Source: Tillus elongatus (lineage: Eukaryota; Arthropoda; Insecta; Coleoptera; Cleridae). Taken from it: 64,000 bases of DNA. The DNA lies in contig OZ023262.1 of the NCBI GenBank assembly GCA_964006375.1, forward strand, positions 90,589,654 through 90,653,653, given 5' to 3'. Below, piece after piece: positions 47,837 to 60,100 of this stretch. The position numbers were made by a program, and so were the translations under genes. The number at the start of each line of letters is the position of its first letter. Within the stretch, counting starts at the first letter, position 1. The notes under the pieces were generated by a model. The model worked only from the letters and a program-made list of their open reading frames with translations, had not been told where the DNA came from and did not search any database.

Positions 47837-47901
<65 letters not shown>
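47836..47901. repeat. (TA)n microsatellite, right flank of mariner copy D
   Basis: Starts exactly at the element's right end. Confidence 0.99.
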
Positions 47902-48165
<264 letters not shown>

Positions 48166-49014
48166 AATTATCCCATAAACAATAGCGAAGAGTGTTTATC
48201 AACATCAGTATAGTAGAGTCAATCCACAGAGCCAATAAAAATATATATAAGTGGCTTTGTAATACAAACTAGAGGAAAATTAAAAGCAAATGTCAATAAA
48301 CTTCCCCAGTTAAAAGGTTATGACAATTCGCTGCTATAATGCACTGGTTGTGCCCCAATTTTCGAGTTAAGTAAAAGTATATATTGTATTTGTACCTACT
48401 TTAGAAGGGTTTTGCCAATTGGGTGCCGCAAAATATATAAATAAATTAACATATTATATATTTTTCTTTAATGACCGCAGTTACTATTAAGTAAATCGTT
48501 AAATGCATTAATCTTTAGCTAAAATTATATGTTTACAAATATTTGCGAAAGCGCAGTGTAATATATTTTCCATTAATTGACGCTTATTAACAACATATAT
48601 ATTTTATATTCGAATGGAATTAATTGCACATTTCATTTATATATCGCCTAGTGTCATTAGTAGAAGCTTGTAGGATTATAACAGTAATTAGTTTGTTGTG
48701 TATACGGTAATCAAATTTATTGCTATATTTTATGTCATAAAATTGTGCAAATACATTTAGCTTTGTCATATGAGTCATTCCCTTGTATTAGAAAGCGTCA
48801 AGTTTGTTTCAAATTTGCATCAGTGAAATCAATTTACGGAGGTTTTGTTTGGATAAGTTAATATGTTCTTTGTTAAGTGGCATTGGTTCAATTTTATTTA
48901 ATTAAAATAATATTAAACTCGTAACCGACGTGGTGCCATTTTCGAACACAAACCACGCTTTGTGGTCACTGGGACTCCCATTAGTCCACAAGAAATAATT
49001 ATATTTAGCGATAT

Positions 49015-49018
<4 letters not shown>
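48166..49018. other. No gene recognised; weak tRNA-like block
   Basis: 48328-48352 is a decayed R-family end. On minus around 48985-48925, GTGTTCGAAAATGG beside CACCACGTCGG faintly resembles a tRNA T-arm, perhaps of another SINE; too weak to name. Confidence 0.35.

Positions 49019-49080
<62 letters not shown>
49019..49080. repeat. (TA)n microsatellite, left flank of mariner M2
   Basis: Ends at the element's first base. Confidence 0.99.
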
Positions 49081-49085
<5 letters not shown>

Positions 49086-49496
49086 GTTTCTAAATTGATG
49101 CGAAAAATTTTACAAGGTGACTCTTTGGCGAAAAATAAGGGGTGTCTTTTTTATAAAGTTTTTCTTGAAACCCATTCTCCTTCACGTTACAGCACTTTGA
49201 AATTTTGGCAAGAAAAAGGTTTTCATTAAATTTATCCTTTATGAAATAATTTAAAAGAACAAAATTTTGCAGATGTATATAGCTAACAGAATGACAGTTT
49301 TAAATGGATTTTGTAACCCTATAATGTTATCACAAGAGGGTAAAAACCTACCATTACATTATTTTGTATCAGTACTTTTTATTGTGTGTACCGTTTTCTA
49401 TAAAAAAAAAGATTTAGAAAGAAGGATTCATTTGTCAACTTTTTTATGTCTTGACATTTTCTCATAAAATTGTTAGTTTCATCACAAAAAATAAAA

Positions 49497-49838
49497 TATT
49501 ATTATTATTATTACCTTTATTGTTAAAAATTATACAACATGTTTATTCAATAAGTCTAAGACTTGTGGTAAATATTAACATAATTTTATACATAGTTGCA
49601 TCCAAAACTGCTTCACAACACTCCAAATTCAACAACCTTAAAATTTTGACATTCCAAAAAATTTCTTTCCTGTTCCACTTCGTTCTTCTAATGATTCACC
49701 TGATACCTCTATTTACAATAAATACCAATCACTCTATAATACTTTTCCAACTGCAAACCTTTCTCAACTACCCATATTTTTTCCGAAATTGTAAATTTTG
49801 TACGAGACCAAAAATGACATTTTAATTTGACAGTTACT
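49497..49838. other. Insertion in the M2 left inverted repeat
   Basis: Breaks the otherwise collinear match to 51310-51330. Starts with (TTA)n at 49497. No recognisable ends or target duplication, so either an insertion in this arm or a loss from the other. Confidence 0.55.
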
Positions 49839-49998
49839 TACTCAGATCAATGTCACATAAATTTACAGAGTGGTTATTATTTGCTGAAAAATCAAGTACG
49901 TGGTAGGCTGTCAAATAATGTCACAATTACACTAATATTAATTGTTCTGGTTGTTGTCGATCTATCGAGAATTTTTTAAACACAAATAAGTGAATAAA

Positions 49999-51069
49999 AT
50001 GGTAAATTATACCAATTCCGAAATGGTGGAGATGCATTTATAATATGGCCGCGTTAATGGCAATGGATTGAGAACACAGCGCCTCTACACTGAGTTATAT
50101 CCAAATAGAACTGTACCCCATTACAGCATATTCGCACGCATTCATCAACGTCTGCAAGAAGGAAAATTTTCAAGAAGTGCCGCCGATTGCAAGCGTTCTA
50201 GAGAAGTAAGAACTGTAGCACTTGAAGAGGCTGTCCTCAATTTAATTGAAGAATCTCCTGGTACAAGTACAAGAAGAATCGCTCAAGTTTTAAATGTCAG
50301 CTATTCCACGGTATTTAAAATTTTAAAAGAACAACTGATGTATCACTCCCATATCCAACGAGTTCAAGCGCTCTTACCTCGTGATTTTTTACCTCGTTTA
50401 ATTTTTTTACAATGCATGCTTCTAATGGTCACGCAAATTCCACAGTTCTTATCTCGTATTTTATTTACTGATGAGGCCAAATTTTCAAGAGAATCTATTA
50501 GAAATTTTCATAATAACCATATATGGTCTGAAGAAAACCCACACGAAATTACGGAATCTCATTTTCAACACCAGTTTTCATTAAATATATGGCTTCCTGT
50601 CATTGATGATGACTTAATTGTACCATATTTTCCTCCGATAAGACTAAATGGAGAAGTGTACTGTCATATACTCAAAGAAGAGTTGCCCATACTTCTTGAA
50701 AATATTCCTTTACAAATTAGACAACAAATGTGGTACATGCACGACGGGGCTCCGGCTCATTTTAGTATCAACGCTCGTAGCTACTTGAACGAAGTTTACC
50801 CAAATCGTTGGATAGGTCGTGGAGGCCCACAAAATTGGCCTGCCCGATCTCCTGAATTGAATCTGTTGGATTTTTGCCTGTGGGGTTTTCTGAAAACCTT
50901 AGTTTATTCAAGTCCTGTTGAAAACATCGATGACCTCAGAAATCGTATTATCGCATCATGTGATATAAGAAACACACCCGGTATTTTTCATAGAATACGA
51001 AGTTCAATAAGAAACAGACTAGAGTCATGCGTTCTCTCCGAAGGGGGGCATTTTCAACATTTATTATGA
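49999..51069 (+). pseudogene. M2 mariner-like transposase, intact except one nonsense codon
   Basis: ATG at 49999 gives MVNYTNSEMVEMHL, then TAA (50041-50043), then YGRVNGNGLRTQRLYTELYP, NRTVPHYSIFARIHQRLQEG. This is a DUF4817-type HTH with the stop at codon 15. From there 342 codons are open: second HTH TSTRRIAQVLNVSYSTVFKI, first Asp in FTDEAKFSR, second in YMHDGAPAHFS, third position WPARSPELNLLDFCLWGFLK. The third residue is Glu where the sister family M1 has Asp, with 36 residues between by my count. Length (about 356 codons) fits a full mariner transposase. A TTG or downstream start could still give an N-terminally cut protein, but the first HTH helix would be lost. Confidence 0.85.
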
Positions 51070-51628
51070 TGATACGTACTGACATTTTGTTAATATTTCT
51101 TTTTTTTTTTCTTAGTTTGTTAATTATAAATTATAAAATAGTAGTACAATAGTAGTTGTTTCTTATTATGAATTTTTGGAAATTAGTAAAAGCCAGAACA
51201 ATACATATTAACATATTAGTGTAATTATGACGTTATTTGACAGCCTACCACGTACCTGATTTTTCAGCAAATAACAACCACTCTGTAAATTCATGTGACA
51301 TCAATCTGGGTAATGTTTTATTTTTTTGTGATGAAACTAACAATTTTATGAGAAAATGTCAAGATATAAAAAAGTTGCTAAATGAATCCTTCTTTCTAAA
51401 TCATTTTCTTAAATAGAAAACGGTACACACAATAAAAAGTACTGATAAAAAAGAATGTAAGGGTAGGTTTTTTCACCCTCTTGTATAGGGTTACCAAATC
51501 CATTTAAAACTGTCATCTTGTTAGCCTTATGCTTCTGCAAAATTTCTTTTTTTAAATTATTTCATAACAGAGAAATGTAACGAAAAACTTATTTTTTACA
51601 AAATTTTTCGCATTAATTTGGAGACACC

Positions 51629-51631
<3 letters not shown>

Positions 51632-51707
<76 letters not shown>
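51632..51707. repeat. (TA)n microsatellite, right flank of mariner M2
   Basis: Begins at the element's end. Confidence 0.99.
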
Positions 51708-51712
<5 letters not shown>

Positions 51713-52497
51713 CTCTAGTTGAAACAAACACAAAAAGAGTGTTCAGCTCTAGCCACAATGAAAACAGGTGTTCCTAAATGCGTAGATAACTTTTTCGATT
51801 AGATTTTTCCACCATTCAGTGGTTGTGGACTTTTACTGGTATTATGGTAGCTGGTAGCCCAAAAGGGATTTGTATAAAAAACTGCAAGTGATTATATACC
51901 GTGATTTTTTATACATTGATTCGCTTTCATTCACCTCAACGAACGAGGCATTTTTGGCAGGTCTTCTTACAGCATTGTAAGCAGATTGACCTTTGCATTT
52001 TGAACAGGTAGTCCCATTTTGGCTGCAGTTTATGGGAATCTCAGTTATTAGTTAAGATAGAACCTTCCGGTTTACGTGAACCCAGGCTACTTTTTTTCTG
52101 AAACGAAATATGCCGCAAACAAAATTGTCATAGCCCTCTTAGTTTCGGAGCTACAGCGCAATATTGCAAATATTGCATTTTCTGGGACCCTTGTATTTCA
52201 GTTGTCTGACAACTTGTCAAAAACCAATCTTTTTACGTAGAATCTAGTGGCCTAGTTAGTTTTATTTTCTACATGGTATTGTTTTTGAACTATTCACCAA
52301 TGTTTTTTTTTGGAACACCTGTATATTTGTCAAGATATTAAATTTGAATTCTCAAAAGCCTCTCAAAAATATATAACATTATGGGTCTATCAACGAAAAA
52401 AATCCTAACTTTCATAATTCGCATTCAAAATTTTGCAGTATGCTATGCAAAAAATTCTGTGTTTCATTTTAAAAGTCGGCTGGTTTCTATGTATTTA
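51708..52497. other. No gene recognised
   Basis: AT-rich, no repeat match or ORF that can be supported. Confidence 0.5.
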
Positions 52498-52622
52498 TTA
52501 GTGAATTTTCGTAGAAAAAAGTCACCAATGGGGAGATCCCGACTTTTCAATTATGAAAAAATTTTTGCAAATGAGCGCGAACTAGGACCCCTAGAACCTA
52601 TATCCGAGGTCAGTTTCAATTT

Positions 52623-52700
<78 letters not shown>

Positions 52701-52878
52701 CTCCAAAAATGAAGAATCTGTGCCAACCAAATTTGGTAGGTAGGTTTACGATATAAAAAGTAAACGAGACACCAAAATTGAGATTTCTATGTTACAATAA
52801 AAAAAAGTTATAATAAAATATTTTGTGCCAGATCATTTTTCTATGAAAATTCACTACCATAACGCACTTGCTGCGTCC
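52498..52878 (+). mobile_element. Complete short R-family element with (TA)n
   Basis: 381 bp. 5' TTAGTGAATTTTCGTAGAAA, then ATGGGGAGATCCCGACTTTT, GAGCGCGAACTAGGACCCCT, AGAACCTATATCCGAGGTCA, (TA)n 52629-52699, 'aaatttggtaggtaggttta', then GAAAATTCACTACCATAACG and hairpin ACGCACTTGCTGCGT. It lacks the 141-bp tandem units of the 31269 copy, which shows the same ends with a variable core. T-run follows the 3' end. Confidence 0.75.
52629..52699. repeat. (TA)n microsatellite
   Basis: Core of the short R-family element. Confidence 0.99.
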
Positions 52879-53764
52879 AGGCTTTTTTTATTGTATGAAG
52901 GTATATTTGTGACTGGCAGTAAGACAAACTTTCGAACATTTTGATAAATACGATATGTTAGCTTGTTTTATATTAGGCAATGAAATTGTTGAAGTTGCAT
53001 CTGTGATGTATTTTAACAGGTAGATAGTTGGTGTTTAGTTATGTGTAAATATTATTGCTTTATTTTTACTTAAATATACACAAGCGAGAAATCACAAAGC
53101 TATAGCAGCCAAATTTGGTAGGCAGGTTTGTATTGTAAAAACCATACCGTACACCAAAATCTAGATCTGCATGTTGAAGGAAAAAGTTAGAGGATTTTAA
53201 TAAGGCAAAATTTTAGTGCCACTAGAAGTCAGAGACACCGCAACACCAATATATTGTATGCGTTTAACAAAATCTATTAAATATTACAGATAACGTTTAC
53301 TTTTAAATGGCGCAAAAAGGTCAATATGTACGAGAAAAATTACTTTTAATATTTTTTTATTTTACTCCTCTAAATGTCAAACTGGAGATGTGAATCGTGA
53401 AATTAGTATAACTATTGCAGTTTATAAATGGTAAGTGTTGCATAAATGTATATTAGAATGTTCTAGATTTATGCTACTTCACTTATCTGTTGAAATAGTT
53501 ACAAAAAATGCGTCTAAAATAGACCTTACATATTACAAATTAGTAACTGAAGACCAGTATGGGTTATCTGCCATTTATTGCACTTTTATTACCAAGCCTC
53601 ACGGTAGTTGAGGGGTTAGATCGCTGCTTCATTAAATACCTCAGTAAATACAGCAGTTAATAGACTACAGTATAAATGCACAGGTTTGTTATCTTTGGTC
53701 CTAATTTAATAGAATTCTTCCTAATAGAGGACCCAAATCTATTATAGTAAAATTAAACATCTTT
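52879..53764. other. No gene recognised; possible tRNA-like SINE head
   Basis: 53596-53640 (CCTCACGGTAGTTGAGGGGT then TAGATCGCTGC) resembles a tRNA A-box region; no clear B box. Otherwise AT-rich without features. Confidence 0.35.
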
Positions 53765-56700
53765 GTGTAGATGAAGTTCCAACGGCTTCCACAGTGCGGT
53801 GCAGAAGGGAAACAGAAGTCCCACTACACTATCATTCCATTTATTCAACATGGCTGAAACAAATATAAACATGGCCCTCAGTCCGGGATACCCCTTAAGC
53901 GGGGAGAGGGTGCGAAGAATCCCCCCGTCCATGAAAACCACAGAATACAAATATATAGAAAACAAACCAGAACTGCAACGTGGAATATACGTAGCCTATG
54001 TATGTCGGGAAAACTCGCCAATGTAGATGCAGAAATGTATAGATTGGGAGTCAAGATCTTGGGGCTAAGCGAGGTACGATGGCCAGGCACTGGGAATCAC
54101 AAGACTAAAAATGGCGTTCTCTACTACTCTGGTGGCGACGACCACAAACACCAATACGGCGTAGCTATACTCATCTCCTCTGAACTAGAAAAATCGGTAA
54201 TTGGTATTTATCCCACTCGGAGATCGAGTGATGCTCTTGAGACTCCTCACTACTCATAGAGTTATGAACGTAATTCGAGCGTACGCTCCAACAGGGGACA
54301 AACCTGATGAGGCGGTTGAAGAATTCTACTCTGCTTTAGAAGAAGCTATGAAAACAACAAAACAAGGGGAGATGACAATTGTTCCTGGCGACTTTAACGC
54401 CAAAATCGGGAAGGGCGCTGATGGCGGGGTCTGCGGAGATCATGGTCTGGGAACATGCAACACTAGAGGGGATCGTCTGGTGCAATTTTGTACAGAGCAC
54501 CGCCTCTCTGCTGCCAACACCTACTTCAAGCAACATCCTAGACGTCTATACACGTGGAAATCCCCAGCAGATCGTGATAACCACATAGTGAGAAATCAGA
54601 TCGATTTTATCCTCATTAAGAGCCATTTAATGAAGTTTGTCAAATCAGCAACAACATACCCTGGCGCCGACGTCAACAGCGACCACAATCCCGTAGTAAT
54701 AAGTCTACAGCTTCGCCACTTCAATAGAGTCCAACGTCCAAATAAACCTAAGCGAGTCGATGTCAGAAGACTTCTTGATCCCGAGATACGAGCCAGAGCA
54801 GCCGAGAGTCTCGAGGCGCGTCTACAAACAACTAACTCTTGCAATGACAACGACGTAGAGCCTCGGTGGACTGTTTTGAAGAAGGCACTTTTGAAAACCC
54901 AGGAGGATGACATTGGATATGCACAAGCCTTTAAAAAGCAACAGTGGATGACAGACGAAATTCTCCAACTTATGAACGAGAGAAGGAAATACAAGGCCAC
55001 AGACAATAACCGATACAAGGAGCTGAACAGGGCGGTGAGATGGGAATGCAGAAAAGCAAGGGAAGGATGGCTAGCTGAAAAATGTAGTGAAATGGAGACA
55101 CTAGAAAAAAAGCACGACTCGTTTAATCTCCACAAAAAGATCAAGGAATTCACAAACACACAACGCAGGCAGATCCACGGTATTTTGAAGGACACTAACA
55201 ACAAGATCTTAACAAGCGTTGAGGAAAAGCTTAAAAGATGGAAGGGGTATGTTGAGGCCCTCTTCAATGACACACGACCCCACCAACCACCTAGGAACTA
55301 TGATGATATCAACGAACCCAGCCCTGCTATCACGGCAGAGGAAGTGAGACGTGCTATAAAACTTCAGAAAAATGACAAGGCTGTAGGACCAGACAATATT
55401 CACGCCGAAACCTTGAAATTGTTCGTCAGTGCAGATGATGGAGGCCTAAAACTTCTTACATCGTTGTTCAACTCAATATATGAAACTGGGAAAATACCAA
55501 CGGACTGGCTGAGGTCGACGCTCATCGCTCTGCCAAAGAAACCAAACGCTTCTCAATGCGACGACCACCGAATGATAAGCCTGATGTCTCACGTCTTCAA
55601 GGCCTCAAGGTGTTTCTTCGCATTGTTCACACTCGCATATACGCCAGATGTGAGGAACAGGCTGGGGAGACGCAGTTTGGATTTAAGAACGGAATGGGCA
55701 CGCGCGAGCCTCTCTTCTCTCTCAACGTTCTCACACAGCGATGCCGATACATGAATGTTGTTATATACGCCTGCTTTATTGACTACCGAAAAGCTTTCGA
55801 CTGTGTCTCGCACCAGAAGCTCATTGAGATCCTAAAATACACCGGAGTCGATGCGGGAGATCTGAACATCATCACGCAGCTGTACTGGCATCAGACTGCG
55901 GAGATTAGGATAGAGGGCATAACATCCGAAGAAACAAAAATCAGAAGGAGTGTTAGACAAGGATGTGTCCTGTCCCCTCTACTCTTCAACATATACTCGG
56001 GGGTGGTGTTCCGGGAGGCACTGGAGAATGTGAAAGAGGGCGTTAAAATCAACGGCACCCTTATTAATAATATACGATTCGCCGACGATACGGTCGTGGT
56101 CGCCGACAGCCTACCACATCTCCAGAATATGATGGATGATCGTTGAGCATATCACACGGTATGGTTTACACATAAACGTTGCCAAGACCAAGGTGGTTGT
56201 GTTCTACAGGGCACCAAGAGGGGCGATCCTTCAAATTAACAACCAGGTTGTGGAACAGGTGCCGTCCGTTAAATACCTTGGAGCCCTCGTCAACGAGAAC
56301 AGTGACCCTAAAATGGAAATCAGATTAAGGATAGAACAGACCAGAAGGACATTTATCTCCATGAAGAAACTCTTCACCAGTAGAGACCTAAACCTACAGC
56401 TTCGCATACGTATATTGCGCTGTTATATCTTCCCAGTGCTACTCTATGGCTCCGAGAGCTGGACATTCTGCCAATCAATGGAGAGCCGCATTGACGCCTT
56501 TGAGATGTACTGGTATCGCCGTATACTGCGTATATCCTGGGTAGACAGGATAACCAACGAGGAAGTGCTAAGGAGAATAGGTAAAGGCAAAGAACTGCTG
56601 ACAACCATCAAAGAACGAAAGCTCCAATACATCGGGCACATTATGAGGGGGGAGCGGTACGAGCTCCTCCGACTCCTGATCGAAGGAAAGATCGAGGGCA

Positions 56701-56869
56701 AACGATCTGTGAGCAGACGGCAGAACTCATGGCTGAAAGATCTGCGTCGATGTTTCGGACGGACATCTGTGGAGATTTTCAGAGGTGCGGTATCACGCAC
56801 CATTATAGCCAGTTGGATCGCCAACCTTCGTAGGGAGACTGCGTCTTAAGAAGAAGAAGTGTAGATGAA
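53765..56869 (+). mobile_element. RTE-clade LINE, near full length, with 11-bp target duplication
   Basis: GTGTAGATGAA occurs at 53765-53775 and 56859-56869, flanking the element 53776-56858 (3.08 kb). It ends in AAGAAGAAGAA, the short simple-repeat 3' end typical of RTE/BovB-type elements instead of poly(A). The interior is one damaged ORF. GC content is much higher than the surroundings. Confidence 0.9.
53970..56849 (+). pseudogene. RTE LINE endonuclease-reverse transcriptase, frameshifted
   Basis: The polyprotein copies its RNA at a nicked target. Endonuclease: TATWNIRSLCMSGKLANVDA, ILGLSEVRWPGTG, then after a shift near 54210 NVIRAYAPTGD, VPGDFNAKIG, IDFILIK and the catalytic His in NSDHNPVV. 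RT: KAVGPDNIHAETLKLF, WLRSTLIALPKKPNASQCDD, then after a shift near 55600 YACFIDYRKAFDCVSHQKLI, RRSVRQGCVLSPLLFN, catalytic RFADDTVVVAD; a third shift near 56140 leads to TKVVVFYRAPRG, CYIFPVLLYGSESW and the RTE-type tail YWYRRILRISWVDRITNEEV, RKLQYIGHIMRG. Three +/-1 shifts plus a damaged 5' start are the visible lesions; no internal stops within blocks. Known RTE elements are about 3.2 kb, so little is missing. Confidence 0.9.
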
Positions 56870-57132
56870 AGTGAAAAAAAAAAACGCAAACGAAAACAAG
56901 GGTTTTTTTGGAAAGCTTTTCCCCGTATAATAATAATAATAAATAAAATAGACATAGATAATGTTAGGTCTTAAGTAATTAGGAAACTACCTCATAAGAA
57001 AATTTTACTAGATTAAGTTAGACGACATTGTATAAGCTTTATAGCTGTAGCATTGTAACATATTTTATTTACACTTGTACATATTTTGGTATTTAAACTA
57101 TGCTAGATAATAAAGCTTGTTGAATTTAAATT
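56870..57132. other. No gene recognised
   Basis: Short AT-rich segment with (TAA)n near 56928. Confidence 0.5.
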
Positions 57133-57480
57133 TGCAGCCCCATGAGCGAAGGGACGTGGATTCAAATCTCTCTGTTGACTGAAATTCTCTTACAACTTTT
57201 TTTCGTCTTTGATTCAATTTTAACGTTGTCTGATCAGATTGTGTAAATCCTATATTTTTTAGAGAACTTTTTATTGAAAAAATTACTAATGAAAGTTAAG
57301 GACTTTTAAGACTTTTGAGACTTTTAATTCGAGTTTAAAGGCAGCTCTTGTTTCTCTTAGTTGGTAAAACCGTTCCACAGACATAAAGATTTGTGATTTC
57401 AGAAGAGTTTGTTTTTTCATTGCAAGCGGATTCAATTTTTACAGCATAGACGGGCAAAATAACTTTGTCTGTGAAGTCAC
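57133..57480 (+). mobile_element. SINE family 2, diverged copy
   Basis: B-box-like GGATTCAAATCTC at about 57169, then 'tctgatcagattgtgtaaat', and 3' 'tctgtgaagtcacaggaaaa', matching the copies at 2326 and 63288. Confidence 0.6.
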
Positions 57481-58112
57481 AGGAAAAATATATACCTCTG
57501 TATTTGGATCAGATTTTGAATATTTTTAAATTTATTTATCTTATTTTTACTAGCGAATTTTCGTGCACAAAATGTTCTTTTAATAGCGAATTTTCTTATA
57601 AATGGGTTTAATGAATTTTCTTTGAAGAAACATTTGTTGTGAACTTTAGTATGAAAAATTATTCAATTGATTTTTGGAAAATAAGGTTTTACTGGATTTT
57701 CGTGCAAACAAATTATTTTATTTTCAATTTTAATTACATATTATGTATATAATTTAATTTGAATTTTATGTATTCTTTTAGCCAAATTTGGTGAAAAAAA
57801 ATATTTAGCCAGTTTTCGCAGTTTTTTTTGTGTTTCCGTAGAAAGCATTTTTTGTAAGATTTAGAGTTGTTATAAACATGTTTTGGGATTTTCTTGGAAA
57901 AATTGTTTGCAAATTTTCATTAACTTTTTTTAAGTTTGATCGAAAAGGTTTTTGTAAATAATTATATTTTGGTAGCTAACTTGAAGAGGTTCGTTGGCTA
58001 GGAAAATCGGACCAGTTTTTTCGCAAACATTTGAAGTTCATTTTTGGAAAGATTTTGTACTTTTTCAAACAACAGCGTTATTTTGATGAAATATGGTATT
58101 GTAAAATATAAC
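57481..58112. repeat. R-family-like AT-rich body, no gene
   Basis: Repeated 'gaattttc' palindrome remnants and 'ttcgttggctaggaaaatcg' near 57995. No ORF. Confidence 0.5.
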
Positions 58113-58625
58113 GGGTTACTAAAAAGTACCGAGACGCTTAGAGAACTTCAAGACCGCTAAAGTTATGCCTATCAAAATTGGCATTTGGACGTTGCTGGGC
58201 ATTCGCAATTGAACAATGATATCGGCATTGTTGCCAGATTTTTCAGTTTTTCCAATATCATTGTTCAATTCCGCATGTCTAGAAGCCCCAAAATTCCGAA
58301 TATAATAAGAGCAACTTTAGCGGTTTGAAGGATATTCAGCATTCCCGCACTTTATACTGAAAATGAGCCACTAGTAAAGGTACAATTTTGAAAATTTGGT
58401 ATCATACTAAATTTAAGAGCCTTACTCATTGCTATAAAAATAAATGGGGTATCACATCTAATATAACAGAGAGATTACGTGTAGCGCAAAACTGAAAAAT
58501 CTGGCAAAAGTGTCCATATCATTTTTTGATTCCCCATGCCTAGAAATGCCTAAATGTCAGTTTTTGTAGTGGTAACTTAAACGATCTTAAAAATATTAAA
58601 GCGTTTCGGTATCTCTTACCAGCTC
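58113..58625. mobile_element. MITE-like imperfect inverted repeat
   Basis: Outer ends TTACTAAAAAGTACCGAGAC and, reversed, GGTAAGAGATACCGAAACGC. Inner matching blocks are CCAGATTTTTCAGTTTT (58232) against AAAACTGAAAAATCTGG (58490), and GCATGTCTAGAAGCC against its near-inverse (58545). About 510 bp, non-coding. Confidence 0.6.
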
Positions 58626-58746
58626 GCCGTATCCACAAAGAAATATGTTCATCTGAAATTTTCTTCACCATCTCTGTCCAAGTTACCACGTTTAAGCACA
58701 TTTTCTGCTAAAACATATCGTCTTTGAGTGATTTGTTTGTGTGTGT

Positions 58747-59210
58747 GTGTGGTTCAGTAGCGGTTCGTGCCTTAATGCATTGGGGGTGCGCAAGAAAAAA
58801 AAATGAACGGCTCCCCTCTTTTTTTACCCGAAAATGTATTATAAAAAAGAAGCTGCTTACTAATCTTAATAATTATTAACTACTTACCAAGTTTGCCTCT
58901 AGTTAGTTATAGGTTATAGTAGTTAAAAAGTCCTTTCCTTTGATAATTACTAACTAACTATATAATTTTAAATGTGTTGTTTGATATAAAGACATGACAA
59001 TATGTGATCTTTGTCATTTTATACTTCACGTATCTTTTCAATTTTATTATATTTATTTATATGTTCATTTACTCGTCTAGTAATGTATATATTTATAAAC
59101 GGCTAAGCCTATGTAGGTTAGCATTATATAATTTCAAATGTTTTGTTTGACATTGAAACATGACAATATGTGACCTGTGTTGTTTTATACTGCACATATC
59201 TTTTCAATTT

Positions 59211-59294
<84 letters not shown>

Positions 59295-60100
59295 TTTTTT
59301 AACTTGAATTTTAAGATTGAATGAATTTTATGAAAATACGCGAGAATGCCGTACTTGATAGACGCAAACTTATTATAAATTTAGACTAAATAATTTAATA
59401 TACTTTAAAATGTCTAAATGTGAGATGCTATTGACGAGGATCTAATCTATCGTAGTTATATTCCTTCTACTAACCCTATATTTTAGATTATATTTAATTA
59501 TCGTTGTTTCAATTACGTAATATTTTACTATATATAAATCAATAATAACATTGCTTTAAGAAAAATAATACGGTCCTGGCGATAAAATGGGCGATTACGC
59601 CTGTGATTCGAGAACAGCATAACTGTATGCCGAGTCCCACCCTGGTCCGTTAAGCCGTAGCGTTGTGGGCAAGGTCAAATATTTTATTCTCACAACATCA
59701 AAGGGCCGCACTGCAAGATTCAGTGCTGGGTCTTATTATGCTGTGCTGCAAGTGTGGAATTTTAAAGCGCACAACGGGATTGCTTATTCGGTCGTTTTTG
59801 ACGAAGATAGTCGATCATTTCGTATTTAGGTAGAGCGCCGAAGAACACACACCGACGCAGGACTGTGTATATGGATGTATATAACGACGGCAACCATTAA
59901 CACACTATACTTCTTCTGATTCTGTATTAATGGCTGCCGACTCTGCGATCCTCGATATACCAATTTTGTTTGTGTAGAATGCAGGAGGTAAAAAAGAAAA
60001 ATTTATTAAAATATAGCATAGCAAAAATATTATTTTCCCCCGGCAGGCGGCAGTGCGCGCGCATGGGCGCACTTATTGAGGAGCCGCCCCTGGTGTGGTT
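58747..60100. mobile_element. Non-autonomous hAT element with perfect 8-bp target duplication
   Basis: GTGTGGTT flanks both sides (58747-58754, 60093-60100). Element 58755-60092, 1338 bp. Ends: CAGTAGCGGTTCGTGCCTTA and, reversed, CAGGGGCGGCTCCTCAATAA, with shared GTGCGC further in. The CAGNGGCGG start and 8-bp duplication are hAT hallmarks. No transposase ORF, so it needs an autonomous partner. Carries (TA)n at 59214-59293. Confidence 0.88.
59214..59293. repeat. (TA)n microsatellite
   Basis: Inside the hAT element. Confidence 0.99.

Larger units (their letters stand above)
49081..51631 (+). mobile_element. Mariner-like element M2, full length, long terminal inverted repeats
   Basis: 2.55 kb inside (TA)n. 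Ends: AGGGTGTTTCTAAATTGATG and, reversed, GAGGGTGTCTCCAAATTAATG, both then GCGAAAAATTTT. The inverted repeats extend over ~500 bp (left 49081-49960, right 51200-51631; for example GTACGTGGTAGGCTGTCAAA against TTTGACAGCCTACCACGTAC). The left arm carries an extra ~340 bp (49497-49838) absent from the right. Flanking TA fits a TA target duplication. Confidence 0.9.

Noticed and set aside
54596..55273. 225-codon ORF on the minus strand
   Set aside because: Antisense shadow of the RTE LINE ORF; Ser/Leu/Phe-rich composition typical of antisense reading.
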